Assembly: GCF_026210795.1 (NCBI RefSeq)
Contig: NC_089429.1
Span: forward strand, 7,039,001-7,103,000
Length of the DNA: 64,000 nucleotides
Direction: 5' to 3'
Source of the DNA: Rhizophagus irregularis
Lineage: Eukaryota > Glomeromycota > Glomeromycetes > Glomerales > Glomeraceae
Shown here piece after piece: positions 12,209 through 24,300 of this stretch (the stretch's first letter is position 1; each line of letters opens with the position of its first letter). The notes under the pieces were generated by a model that worked only from the letters and a program-made list of their open reading frames with translations, had not been told where the DNA came from and ran no database searches. Both the position numbers and the translations under genes were made by a program.

Positions 12209-12280
12209 TTAAGTAAAATCGAACATTAAGTTTTATTATTATATTATTATATCAAATTTTATATTGATTGTATACTAAAA

Positions 12281-12300
12281 ATGCTTCTGCAGGCAGAAGT
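12281..12300 (+). other. small hairpin in the 3' region of the F-box gene
   Basis: The sequence ATGCTTCTGCAGGCAGAAGT contains an inverted repeat (CTTCTGC/GCAGAAG), about 75 bp after the stop codon and shortly before an AATAAAAA word (about 12313) that could act in polyadenylation. No function is demonstrated. Confidence 0.3.
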
Positions 12301-12877
12301 ATCTTATTTCTAATAAAAATTTCTTCTCGCTTAAATTTCTCTTAATCCTTTATATATTGTTTTCTAAATTACTTATCATTCATATCGTAAAAATTACTGT
12401 GAAAGTTTTAACACAGCATTATACAATTTGTAAACTGGGTGAATTATCTTTTATTTGATTTTGTTAGATAATTACTAAAGTAAACTATTATGATATAAAG
12501 AGTAATAATGAGGCTCAATTAATTTTTTTTTTCCTTTTGGATCATTTTTAAATCGGACAATAAAAATATAATTTTCGTAAAACACATGCAATTATCAAAA
12601 ATCATATCAATCACAGGTTCTGTTTTTCTACTTCAGTTCTCCTATTATAAATCTTACGTATTCCATTTACGATTTAAAATCAAGACTTAATTTTATTTTT
12701 ATATCACGCGACTGATATTTCTGATCATTTCACCGACATTTTTGAAGGATAATGGTCACTAAGATGAATCATATATAAGTACCGTTATGAGACTTTGTAA
12801 AAACAGTTAAGTTGAAATTGACTTTTTTATTCGAATTAAAATAATGAAATCCTTATTCTCTTTCTTTACATATTATA

Positions 12878-13228
12878 CACAGTGAAATTCGATAAACCGG
12901 ATCTATCGGTTCCACTAAAAATATCCGGTTTATCGGGATATCCGGTATAGCGAAAAAATTTCGATATACTGAAAATCTATTATTCTGAATTTTCAAAAAA
13001 ATTTCATGCTAATAGAACTAATACACGCTATAATTTAATTTTTTCATCTTAGTTTTAAGTCATAGAATTCATGAAAATGAATATTAATTGAAGATATGAG
13101 CAATACATAACTTCAGCCGGAATTAAGAATTTTATAATTCTGGCCAAAATTAAGTTTTACCGTATCACGTTACTTAAATTTTATTGGTCAATTATCACGC
13201 GATCCGGTTTATCGAATCATTTTTACTA
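12878..13228. mobile_element. pogo/Tigger-like MITE
   Basis: The left end CACAGTGAAATTCGATAAAC and the inverted right end (complement of TAGTAAAAATGATTCGATAA) are flanked by TA on both sides. CAGT...TTCGATA-type ends with TA target sites are typical of the pogo/Tigger branch of Tc1/mariner. Several more CGATA-x-ACCGG words occur inside and to 13300, suggesting a nested or composite copy. No transposase ORF. A smaller relative lies at 32698-32883. Confidence 0.55.
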
Positions 13229-13306
13229 TAGCTGGTTAGAAAATTGATCCGTTATAGCGAATATCGAGCTTTTACTAGTAAATTCCGGTATATCGAAACT
13301 ATTTTA

Positions 13307-13502
13307 CAGCTGTTTTCATAAGACCTGGGACAAATAAATTTTTGAACCCGACCGCCGACCCACCGATCCAGCTCAGTTGTTATTTATTTTACAAATCAAA
13401 CTATCAAATCAGGATCACGTGCCCAGCTAAAAATACCGGATCGGCGGATCGGCGGATCGGGTTCAAAAATTTAGTTTGTCCCAGATCTTATGAAAACAGC
13501 TG
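13307..13502. mobile_element. foldback MITE, near-perfect 196-bp hairpin
   Basis: Almost the whole element is one inverted repeat. The left arm begins CAGCTGTTTTCATAAGAC and the right arm is its complement, ending at 13502; homology extends inward through CTGGGACAAA and TTTTTGAACCCGA to the GATCACGTGC region. TA flanks both sides (13305-13306, 13503-13504), consistent with a Tc1/mariner-type target. The centre is GC-richer (CGGATCGGCGGATCGG) than the host DNA. Confidence 0.75.
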
Positions 13503-13504
13503 TA

Positions 13505-14875
13505 ATATAACGTGATAAGTTTTTAAATTGTTTTTATGCGTAGATTACTTAAAATCATATTTAAAAAATTATTTGAAGATGTAAATTTCGAAATTACCTA
13601 TTTTATGAAATTTTTTATAATATAAAATCAATAAAGAGTTTTTTAAATCATTTTTATGTGTAGATTACTTTCTAATTCAAACCAAGAATTAGTCTAATAG
13701 ATAATTCAGCAATTTATCTACTTTAGAAGAAAAATTTTTTTATCCAAATCTAAAATAATTGTCCATATCATTTGTTGTTACAGCTGCTGTTTCAAGGTGT
13801 GATATTGATTGAAAAAAAAAGAAATACGATTGATAAATACTTTCTAAATAAAATTTAATATGATTTTCAATATGAATAAGATTCTGTCCATTTTTTTTTC
13901 TTGGTGTTCTAAATGTTACTTCGAGCGCGTAAAATTTCAAATTTTTCTGACTTTGAAAGCTTCTAAGTGTAAAACTTATAATCGTCCATCGATTATTAAA
14001 AAAGTTCAATTAAATTGTTCTCTGTAAAAAAAAGTCTATTACACCATCACATACAATTATTTCGCGCAACATTATTAGTAATACTAGAATACTGTGGATT
14101 TTGATTTTATAATAAAAACAGAGGTCCTACAAATCGGAACTTCATTTTGGAAAGGAGATTTTAAATCTGAAAAAGAATAATATTACAATCCGAATTAAAC
14201 AGTACCGACATAAAATTTTTCAAATTATAATATCTATAGGTATTATTATAATGATTATATGAACGCTTAATAAATTAATTTGATAGTTGAATAGTATGGT
14301 ATTGTATCTTCTCAGGTTTATATTTTTTCACTGGTACAAAATTTTTTAAAAAAAATGATCTAATAAATTAATGAAACTCGATAAAATTGAAGTGCGGCCT
14401 TCAAATCTTAAAATAAATGAAGAAATAAATGAAAAACAATAATTCCAATTGAAGGTTAGTAATGTTTTATTGTATGTATCCAGATTACAAAAATTATTTT
14501 AACCTATCAGCATGAAGTACTATAAAGATCCCGTAATAATGTATTATTTGTCGCTTGAAGCTGTTCATATATATGTTTTAAAAAAATCATGTTCTCAAAC
14601 ATTAACAAATTTGTATGACAAATACTTATCCCTACAATAATTCATACTATGTACATGATATTTTTTATTAAAATTCACGTTTGAATTTTTTCGTATTTAA
14701 TTATATTTTATTTGATTTTTATCACATTTAGAAAAAAGTATCGCTTTATTCAATTTTGTTACATTTATTTAATACATTTTTTAATATTAAAAAAAATATA
14801 ACTATGAATTACGAATAATAAAAAATGAATAATAATTTTTTAAAAAAAAAGAAATAATTTTAAAAAAAAGAAATA
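13505..14875. other. AT-rich stretch, one unassigned ORF
   Basis: A minus-strand frame of 89 codons (14009-13740) begins MNFFNNRWTIISF. It has no recognised domain and no promoter or splice context, so it is not called as a gene. Confidence 0.3.
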
Positions 14876-15566
14876 AGGTCCATTCTGAAAGATCTTGATT
14901 AACATTAGGATTTTGAGCGCATGAACATTTCATCAAGTTATTCCAAATTTCAATTTCATCTAATGTAATATTTCTTGTTTGAGAATGAATTCAATCATTT
15001 GGAGTATCGGGAATTATTTCTAAACAATAATTTCTTATAAGTTTAAAATTATTACTTTCAAAAATATTATCATCAAGAAATTTAGTGACATTATTTTTAA
15101 TAAAATCTTTTTGATTATCAATTAAAAATTCTTGAATATGCACAACAAGTGATTCCAATTCAAATTCATTTGCTGTTGTCAATAAGGTCAAAATATCTAC
15201 AGCTTCAACACTTAAATCAATCTTTCCACAATATAAAAATCTATTATTAAATTAGTTTATTTAGCTTAGTTTTTTTACATAATTTTAAGTTATCAAGTTT
15301 AAAAATTATTTTGAAATAAATTACCTGAAAATATTTTCTAAAGTTTTTGGTGGAATATTAGATATCTTAAAAATGAACTTTCCATCCCCCCTCTTTTCCC
15401 TTAAATTAGAACGAAAATAATCTGATCGACGAAGAATTAAGGAATGAGCATAAATTTCTTGTACATTTGGCTCTTCTCCCGCCTGTATAATAACGTCATA
15501 ATACTCTTTACTTTCAAAAAGTTTTTCGTAACCTTTCATAAGTTCCGGCCAAAATTTTGATGCCAT
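14876..15566 (-). pseudogene. broken BTB-domain gene (BTB-BACK, no TLDc)
   Basis: Exon 1 (15566-15325) encodes MASKFWPELMKGYEKLFESK, then YYDVIIQAGEEPNVQEIYAHS and the rest of a BTB domain. The 84-bp intron (15324-15241) is at exactly the same site and phase as in the gene at the left edge. Exon 2 begins FLYCGKIDLS and continues into the BACK region. An in-frame TGA (14993-14991) then stops it, but homology resumes in the same frame directly after (SQTRNITLDEIEIWNNLMKC, NPNVNQDLSEW) before dissolving into A/T runs near 14880. The TLDc half is missing. The gene is therefore truncated and carries a premature stop; a short BTB-only protein of ~160 aa could still be made. Confidence 0.75.
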
Positions 15567-15785
15567 TATCGTATATAAAATTTTTTATCAATATTTTTTT
15601 AAAAAAAAATATTTGTTTTTTAAAAATATTAAACTTTAATTTATAGTATCATATTTACTTTTCATTTAATTTGACCAAAAATGCAGAACAGGTTTGTTCA
15701 ATTCTAGTTAAGTAGTAACGTCGGATATTCCGCTGTGTAACTTTCACAGTTCATCACTACCGATTAAATATATGGCGCAATAGAT

Positions 15786-16018
15786 TAGAGGTTAAGCTTA
15801 ACCGGTTAAAACATTTGTTAACCGGTTACTGTAAAAAACAATTTTTAATCGGTTAAATTGCACCCCATTCGACCGATCGACAAAGGTTCTAACCTTACAT
15901 TTCATGTCTCAAGGTGTCTAGGTTAGTTATATCTTTTGTCGATCGGTCGAATGGGGTGTTAATTAACCGGGTAAAGGTTTGGTTAACCGGTTATTAGCTT
16001 TTTTGGACCGGTTCCAAC
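15786..16018. mobile_element. palindromic MITE with nested inverted repeats
   Basis: The left end has TAGAGGTTAAGC and repeated TTAACCGGTTAA words. The right end is the complement (GGTTAACCGGTTA, ending GGTTCCAACCTCA). An inner inverted pair, CACCCCATTCGACCGATCGA and its complement, lies at about 15861-15880 and 15938-15957. I found no clear target duplication. The ends resemble hAT-type MITEs, but the superfamily is uncertain. Confidence 0.55.
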
Positions 16019-16786
16019 CTCACTTTTTTTCCGTAAAGAAATCGTCTAAATAAACTTACTAGTTACTACTATTTCCCTGATAAATAAAGCTCCTATTCTT
16101 TTACCAAATGGTAATAATAATAATATTTTTAAGAATCCTAAATATGTATTTTTTTAAAAGTCATATATATTATTTCCTAAAACTTTACAATTTCAAAAGA
16201 TCAATTTACTTAATAATATTTTATTATTTACTTTGAAATACTTTATTATTTATTTATGAATTCAAAAACACAATTTTACAATTTATTTACAAATTCGATA
16301 AGATTTCAATAATATATTTTTTACAATTGCGATCAAATCAGCCTTAATTTATAATATTTTTTTTTTCAATGAGAAGAAAAGACACTATCGAATAAATCAT
16401 TAAATAATGGAAAATTTTCCTATAATAAATTGAAACTTCGGTTCATGATAGAACTAATAAGGGAAAGCTGACAAAAAAATTTAATAGTTTTTTATTACCT
16501 ACAGTAGATTACCTAATGCCTTATGCTTACCAATACCAAAGATATATTAAAATCTTATTTTTTTGATCGTTGCCGTATCCATGTAATCAAAATTTTCGAA
16601 ATAAAAAGAAAAAGAAAGAACTTAATTCTTTCTTACGGAATTTCGAAGTCGAATTAGTGAAAAAAAAAAATGATAAAATCATAACGAACGATGTAATAAA
16701 CGAATTTCCCGGCTCGCATATTATTACATTATCTATATTATAGTACTTTCTATTTCAAATATTTACAAAAATTATATATATCTCAG

Positions 16787-16886
16787 ATGCGGTTACAGGC
16801 GCTAATGGTGACTTGTTAGCTCAGCATAAGATTACTCACATCATAAATATTTCTCCGTGTGTAAATTTTTTTGAATACTTACTTCC
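16787..16886 (+). pseudogene. orphan exon resembling a dual-specificity phosphatase N-terminus
   Basis: A 100-bp open segment reads DAVTGANGDLLAQHKITHII, then NISPCVNFFEYLLP. The pattern 'A...LL..H.ITHI+N+S.....FFE' is the usual start of a dual-specificity phosphatase fold, ahead of the catalytic Cys motif. It is bounded by a plausible acceptor (tctcag, 16781-16786) and donor (GTAAAT from 16887). I could not find the upstream exon or any exon with the catalytic HCxxGxxRS motif within the next kilobases, so I call it a fragment. A cryptic multi-exon gene remains possible. Confidence 0.4.
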
Positions 16887-16887
16887 G

Positions 16888-18185
16888 TAAATGTAAATAG
16901 TGTAAGTATGTAATATATTATTTATTTTATAAATTAATTTATAATATTATTAATTAGATATTCATTAATGCATGATGCGTAATATTTTTTCGGCCCAATA
17001 TTTTATATCCAACTTATTTTTAGATTTATTGAAATATAACGTAAGTAATGCAGAAGACTGGTTTTGATTATAAAGAGGAGGACGCGCCGACGTGGTAAAG
17101 TACTTTTTCGTAATTTATTCTAATAGTTGAACATCTTATATAAAATATAATAAATTATTTTAGAATTACTTTCTCCGAATTATATGATTTTCTAAAATTA
17201 ATAGATTAATAATTCGAATTAGCAAACATCAGCTTGACAACTTGAGCAGTGGACCTAGGGAACTTTTTTTTATAAGATTGATTTTCGGATAGACGGATAA
17301 AAGAAACAAAGATATCCAAATATGTTCATATATCAGTGTGAAAGTTATGATCATTTTAAATTCTAATTCTTCAGCACTACGACTAATAGTAATGGCTATC
17401 ATCAATCATCATATGTTTAATTTGTATAAGAAAAATTCTTTCCCATTGCAAAAATGGAGCGATCTTACATTAAGAAACTTTTCACTTGTCATTCTAAATT
17501 GTTTAATATATTTCTATAAATTCTGAACAATCTGAAGTTTCATGTTAGAACGTCTATTAAATTAAATTGATTTTTAAGAAATTTTAATAATCTTGCAACC
17601 ACAACATTTTCAGATTCCTCGCTCAACATATAATTTGACTTTAATTTATTACTTCTTTATCACACGATATTAACAGAAAAGAATATATATCTATTCACAG
17701 AATAAAATTTGTACAAAATTTTTTTAAGCTAAAATAATCATTAATTAGTAGAAATCCCAGATGTTAAATTCTCATTTTCATTTTTGAAAACTTTAGTGTA
17801 TCAACTATTGAGCAAGTATGTGCGATATTCGTTCAAGGATCATTTAATGAAAAGAATTATAAATTTAATGTTAAAATAAATTGAATTCAATATCATTAAA
17901 TTAAATGTTGATTGCTTTTTTGTAAGATAAAAAAAAGTGAAAATTTTTTTAATTTCGCTAGGAATTTTTCAGAGTTTTTTTGATATTTAATAACCATACG
18001 ATTCGATTTGGATGTAAAATAAATCTGTTTCAAAATTTTATTAATAAAAGATTTTTTTTATAAATAATTTAATTATTTTACTTATTCATCACCTATCACA
18101 ATAAATGCGTTTATTATCTCCTACGCTTGACCTTGGAAAAGTATGTATCACGTGTTTCACGTGATATAATCCGCAGGTTGATTAA
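16888..18185. other. AT-rich intergenic stretch
   Basis: No gene supported. A 62-codon plus-strand frame at 17338-17526 has no recognisable features. Confidence 0.35.
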
Positions 18186-18350
18186 CTAACTTTTTTTTCA
18201 TTCTTCCCTTTTCTTTCGTTTGCCCTTTCACTTCCATTTGTACCTTCCTTCATCTCTCCCTCATTCTTTCCTTTTCCTTCCCTTTTCTCTTTACTTTTAC
18301 ATTTCCCTTCTCTTTTCTTTCCCTTCATTTTCCCGCTTCTCTCGTTGAAA
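18186..18350 (+). repeat. polypyrimidine tract (~165 bp)
   Basis: Almost uninterrupted C/T with TTCCCTTTTC and CCTTCC words on the plus strand, directly preceding the repeat block at 18358. It could be a degenerate microsatellite or a promoter-type pyrimidine tract. Confidence 0.6.
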
Positions 18351-18850
18351 AAATCTTAAACGAAATGTTTCTAGCGTTTCAATTTTTTTCTTTTTTTTGG
18401 TAAGGGCTTCTGAAAAAAAATGTAATTTCTTCTTTTAGCGAAACATTTTGCTAACGTTTCGATTTTCTCTCTTTTTTTATAAGCAATCAAGTCCTTGGAC
18501 GCGCAGAATTTCGGTAGGGATTCCAGAAATTTTCTTTAAAAATTTCTTTAATGAAACGCTTACTAACGTTTTGCTCTTTTCTTTTTTTCTTAGACAGCAA
18601 GTTCTTTGGATGCACGGAACTTCACTTTCGGTAAGTTTCTTTCCTATTCATTCTACCGAAACGCATTTTAACATTCAAAATTTTATTCTTTTTTTTTTAA
18701 ATAGGTCTGAACTTATAAAATTCGGAAATTTTCTTTTTCAGACGGTTTAGAATGTGGATTTCGGTGGGAAAAGAATATGTTTTTTAATTTTTTCTTTAAC
18801 GAAATGTTTCTAACATTTCGTTCTTTCTTTTATTTTTAGACAAGTATGAC
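18351..18850 (+). repeat. four imperfect repeats resembling intron 3' ends plus microexons
   Basis: Four copies (about 18358, 18437, 18548, 18797) share the order: GAAA-n-GTTTCTAACGTTTCG (containing a CTAAC branch-point-like word; one copy has TACTAAC), a pyrimidine tract, an AG, then in the second and third copies a related 30-40 bp segment with CAAGT...CTTGGATGCRCGGAA. The third copy ends in a perfect donor-like GTAAGT (18632) and the second in GTAGGG. No long reading frame joins them. A single similar unit lies near 25565-25615. Confidence 0.5.
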
Positions 18851-20874
18851 TGTATGAATGTGTGAATTCAGTAATTCAGTAGGAAATCGAAGATTTTTCT
18901 TGGTGAGAAATCGGAAGATATTTTTTTTTAATTTTGTTAATTTTAACGAATCTTATATATAATTTTATTAATAATAATACGATAATAATAAAAGAACCAT
19001 AAAAATATTAAATAAAATAAAAAATCGATAGAAAAACAATTATAAAAAACAACAACAAATAGCTTCCAATAATTCTAAAATATCACTTTTTTGATTCAAC
19101 CATGTATTAAATAAATCATGGCACTTTAATACTGTATAAGAAGGAATTTGTGCTTAGTGAATATGGGTACGTTAAAAAAATGCGAGATTTAAAAATTCAA
19201 AATATTTGAAGATACCTTATGATCGACGAAAAATTTTTTTATCGCAACATGTTAGAATCGAAACGTTAAAACTTCATCACCCGATCAAGAGATTTGGGAG
19301 CTATGTATTTTTAGATACAATGAGTTTATAAGTGGAATATTTATCATTAAAGAATGTTTAAAGACAGTATTAAATATTAATCAAATAAAAAAAATGTGTT
19401 CATTTTTTTAAAAAAAGTTATAATATTTTCTTTTCTTCTTATGATTTATCATGTTTTGTCTAAATTTATACTGTGAAATCGTTCCTATTTGTCGGTAATT
19501 CAACATGATGGGTAAATTTAAAAATAGAAATATGCTGAATAATTCATATAGTAAAACTTAAACATAAATATTTATTATGCAGCCTATTAGAAGGTTGGAT
19601 TAAAATATTGGTTAATTATTTAAAAAACTAAAACATTTATATATAAAAAACTGTTAAAATTAGACATGATCTTGAGCGGCATGCATAATAATACCGACAG
19701 TTATTAAATGGGAGGGTAACATAAACAGTCAATAGTGGGACAATGGATTATTGACCGATATTTTTACTCTCCCATCCAATTCGTTGATATGACGTTCGTT
19801 TCTAGTATAATTGGTTACATTCAGAATAATCTCTTTAATAGTGACTCATCGGGAATCGAAATTCTTTATTATTTTCTCAATGAATTAACTTAATTTGGTA
19901 TTTCCGTCGTTGCCGTTTTCTCCTTTCTAATAATTATATGATATCTTTGTATTGTACATATCAGATTATCTCATTGTCTCTTGTTAATTGATACAGTATA
20001 TGAGTTATGAGTATGCATGAAACTGATATAATCTACTTTTGCTTATCAGGATTGTTTAAATGAAAATTTTTTTCTCAATGAATTAACTTATTTTGGTTTT
20101 CCGCTGTGAGTTCTCTTTCCCCTTTCTATTAAAACTCATTTTTTCTAGATTAATAAAGGAAAGACACGTATCAGAGTAAAAACTTTAATTAATAATTTTA
20201 ATAATAAGACTTACTTTTTACATATCTGATATGATCTTTACACATGATAAGAAAGTTAATGATCAAAAAAGTCAATTCGCGTCTAATAATTAATTATTAT
20301 ACTATATAAAAACAGGTAGGATGGCGTTTTTTTTTTATAGAGTAAAACTAATAAATGTGATTAAAATTATGTCATGCGAAAAAATGAGATTATTTTTGTG
20401 CATTTGTGACATTCCGGAGGATTTTTGTGACATGCCAGAGGGCGTTCTTTTCGTTTTTTTTTTGTTTTTTTCGTTTTATTTATTTCCGATAACTTGGAAC
20501 TTGGATTTTAATTTAATCCATTCGAACTTGAGATAGTTTAGTGTAACTTTGAATTTTATATTATATAACGTTAAAAACAAGAACAATTCGTTTAACTGAG
20601 GACGTTAGACATGTTTATGTACTGTACGTTGAAAATTTCATCAAGATTTGAATTCTATTAAAAAAATGTATATTGTAAATTATATAATACATGTAATAAT
20701 TGTAATATGTAACAATATATAATCTCTACTGTATAAATAAATACGAAAACAATACTTACATGAATGATAGAAATATTTCGGAAGACAAGATAATATATTA
20801 AAAGTATATACAGTTATTAAAACGCATGCACTTAATTATCACATCAACGTAAACAGAGTGATTAAATTTTTTTT
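18851..20874. other. AT-rich intergenic stretch with small repeats
   Basis: It contains a ~80-bp inverted repeat at 19705-19785 (TGGGAGGGTAA...ACTCTCCCATCC), possibly a tiny MITE. It also holds a direct repeat of ~60 bp (19875-19935 and 20078-20140, sharing CTCAATGAATTAACTTA). A short minus-strand peptide-like segment (SYTVLKCHDLFNTWLNQKSD, about 19050-19135) may be a gene relic. No intact gene was seen. Confidence 0.35.
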
Positions 20875-20877
20875 TTT

Positions 20878-20891
20878 TAATATATATATAA
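20878..20891 (+). promoter_or_regulatory. TATA-like element of the possible spliced micro-gene
   Basis: An alternating TA run ending TATAAGAG lies about 30 bp upstream of a less AT-rich leader (CTCCGTTCAATCG...). The predicted first exon follows, and the first coding ATG is at 21165. Confidence 0.3.
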
Positions 20892-21164
20892 GAGCTACTC
20901 CGTTCAATCGTTCGCACCATCATTATTCTGGGACTTTGGGATACATAAAGACGTTTCATCTTATATTCCTTCATTTTAATTGTGTATTAATAATGAAATA
21001 TCCAAATATCCTAAACCACAGGTAAAGCAAGCAATAAATAATAATGATAATAATTTACCAAGATTTCTTAAATTTTTTTTTTTTAATTTACAGACAGCCC
21101 TAAAATACTTTGTATAATATTATGCGGTTTAATGAAACATATCGTATAAATTATTCAAAGATTA

Positions 21165-21334
21165 ATGGATCGTATTAAAGGAATATTTGGATTCGCTTTA
21201 ATACCGAGACTTGGGGTAAGTATTGATTTAATGTGATCGTAATAATTATGATATCGAAATTCTTATTTTAGCCTCGCATTTCTTTACCAGCAATACAAAC
21301 GAATAAATATTTTAATAATAAAATGAAACTATAA
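21165..21334 (+). CDS. possible spliced micro-protein, 37 aa
   Basis: A short frame starts at 21165 (MDRIKGIFGFALIPRLG), is interrupted by a 56-bp intron (21216-21271, GTAAGT...TTTTAG, phase 0), and continues PRISLPAIQTNKYFNNKMKL to a TAA at 21334. Upstream, a TATA-like run (about 20880) and a further intron-like segment in the leader (21022-21093, GTAAAG...TTACAG) support a transcription unit. A short upstream ORF (MKYPNILNHRQP) would precede it in the spliced leader. The basic, hydrophobic peptide could be a small mitochondrial or membrane subunit, but I do not recognise it. Splice signals are good; coding status is unproven, and a non-coding spliced RNA is an alternative. Confidence 0.35.
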
Positions 21335-24300
21335 AAAAAAATTGTTAAAACTTCGGCGGTCGGCGTTACGGTGTACTCAATTTAATCCTTTGTCGAATAC
21401 GAATTAATACGAATTAATCGAATTTTACGAAATTTTTATGAGAATTGAGAATATTTTCGATTTCTCACTCTTTTGTTAATATTTTTTCTTTGTTATTTAA
21501 TCTAATAAAGTTATTTATCGCTATTACCAACGAATTTGAATTTGTTTTCAAAAATTTTATCTTAATGAATCATTTATGCGTTTGAATTGCGGAATTTTGA
21601 TAAAACCGAAAAAAATAAAGGTTAATCCAATTGCTATCAGTTTATATTAATACAATGATAAAAAACATATCAATAAATTCCTAATATTTATTATTGATTA
21701 TTCTGCTATCTTATAATCAATCAATCCATCATTGAAAAAAAAATGAATTTTGGTGACAAGTTTTTCAAGTGACAAGTGACTATTAAAAAACAAGGAACTA
21801 TTCGGAATTCGGAATTTAGATCCGCCCGCCCGTGCATTCGGTAGAATTTTCTTTTTTTGAATAATTAGATCCGATAATAAAAAATATCTGCTGTAACTGC
21901 TTAAAGTTTGAATGAATCCATTTTAGAAAGAAACCAATAATATTGTCAGTTTCATTATTCAAAAAAAAAAAATTTTTTTTAGAAATTCCTCGTGAAAACC
22001 AAGAAAGAGGGCTTATAGTGTGTAATGTTTTAAAAAAATAAATAAAATAAAATAAAATAAAATAATAAATAATTTGGTCTGGTAAACAGAATTTTTTTTT
22101 TCATTTTAATAAATAAAAGAAATTCTAGATAGAGTTTAGTACAAAAAAAACAAATAATAGCATCTGGGAAATTTATTTTGATTGTTCCAGATTTATAAAA
22201 TCATTTCCAAAAAAAATTTTTTTTTTTGTAACAATAAGAAACAATATCAATTGATCACACGATAAATATGACAAATTTCAAATTTCCAATACTATTCACA
22301 TGATTAAAAAAAAAATATTTTTTTTTTTTTTAATGAGCATATTTTGTATATTTTTGCGTTAAACTTGATCACATGAATGAATTTTGGTTTGTTGTTATTG
22401 TACGTCTAATGATTACAAAATTTAAATTTTTAAAAATTTTAAAAATTCAAACTCCAATTCAAAAAATTTTCCGCTGAAAGGATATATCCTTATTCAATAA
22501 TAATATCATAATGTAAATTTATTTGAATATGTTTTTTTCCCTTTAATACTCACAGGAATATTAATTATATTAATTTTAATCTAATGGTACAAGGAACTCT
22601 TATGCATGGATGCATCTCTATGTCCGTCTCACACAGCAACCGACCGATCTATAATCATGGAGTTTCAAATAATAAATAATAAAAGATCCTAATCTCAATA
22701 ATTTACAATATCAAATAATTTATTGTTAATATTTATATGTAAATGAGCAACAATTTTACATCGATAAAATACTATAAACAAATAGCCAAATGTCATTATT
22801 CATTCAATTGTTTACTACAAATAAAAAAAAAAGAAATGAGCGAACCTTAAATATTATTTTTGTGAATTTACAAGGAAATAAGAAAAAATATACAGATCTT
22901 TTTACGTAAAAAAGAGTCACTCACATATTAAATTGCAGAAATTTGTCCAAATATCTTTCGGTAAAAGTACATCATTAACTCTTAGAGAATCATTATTGTA
23001 GAAACTAAAATCAACAAATAGGATGAGCTCAAAATGTTCTATTAATTAATTAGAAGAAAATAACATAATGGTTGTTATATCCATACCATAAACCAGATAC
23101 ATGGTTTCATTGCTTTATGTAATTTCTTCAGTATAAACATATCATATCCATCGCAGAAAACTAAAGCATAACGCCTCCTATAGAGTATTAGGAATTCTTA
23201 CTGCCACTTTACCAGTTACGCCACCCAAGTGTTTTAGTTTGAAGAAAAATTTGCATATTTTCCAAATATGTTGCTATTGTATGCTTTTTCATAAATTAAG
23301 GCTTATCCATAATTTTTATTTATATATATATATATGCATTCTGGCTCAAATTTCATAAACAACATATCTAAAAAAAAAGAAATTACATTAGTTAAAATAG
23401 TTAAAATTATTATTATTAAACTACAAACTATTAGAAATATTTACCATTATTTCGTCTTTTTTTTTTTACCAAAAGAACTAGTGGCTAAAGATGTATATAT
23501 ATCAATAAAAAATTCTGTACAACAGTTTTAGCTCCAAATCTCCAAATTTGAAACTTGTTTTGCATGACGGATTCTATTTTAGAACTCCTTGCATATGTAA
23601 TATGTAATGTAATAGATTATCCACTAATCTAAATCTATTTGAGAATCCAATCCTTTTTTGACTATCGTCACAAGTTAAATAAAAAAAAACGTTCTAATTT
23701 ACGAACTTTTGAAAATTGACTCTCATTATTTATCAATATTAAAAAGTACAAAATTAATAATAATAATGAGGACTTATATATAAAAAACAATTAATTACTA
23801 AAATTTATGGTAATAGATATTAAGATTTTAGTTTAGAAATTATAATAAGCAGGATAACAACGAAATGGAAGCGTTTAACAGAAAAACATATAACTGCAAT
23901 ATGAAATATGGTCGTTATTCTAAAAATAAAATATTAATTGTTGGGCATCATTTTTTAAAGAAAAGATTAATGTTAGATTGTGTAAAAACAAAGAAGCTTA
24001 ACTTCAAGTACACCAAATTGTATAATATATGATACAGATTTTATAGGGTTTAAAAACATTTATTACTTGCAGTTAGAAGCACTTAGTAAAATCGCTGATG
24101 AACTATTCAAAATACTAATGAAACAATATATTGGACAAGTGATGATAACGGGAATATACTGTAATTAAATTTATATTGCAGACGCATTAAAGATTTTATA
24201 TGAAAATGATTTTACGATGAACTAGCAGCTGATGATGTTCATGAGATAGGAGTAGGATATTGACGATTAAATATCATCTCGAAGAAATTCCAAGTGTTTA

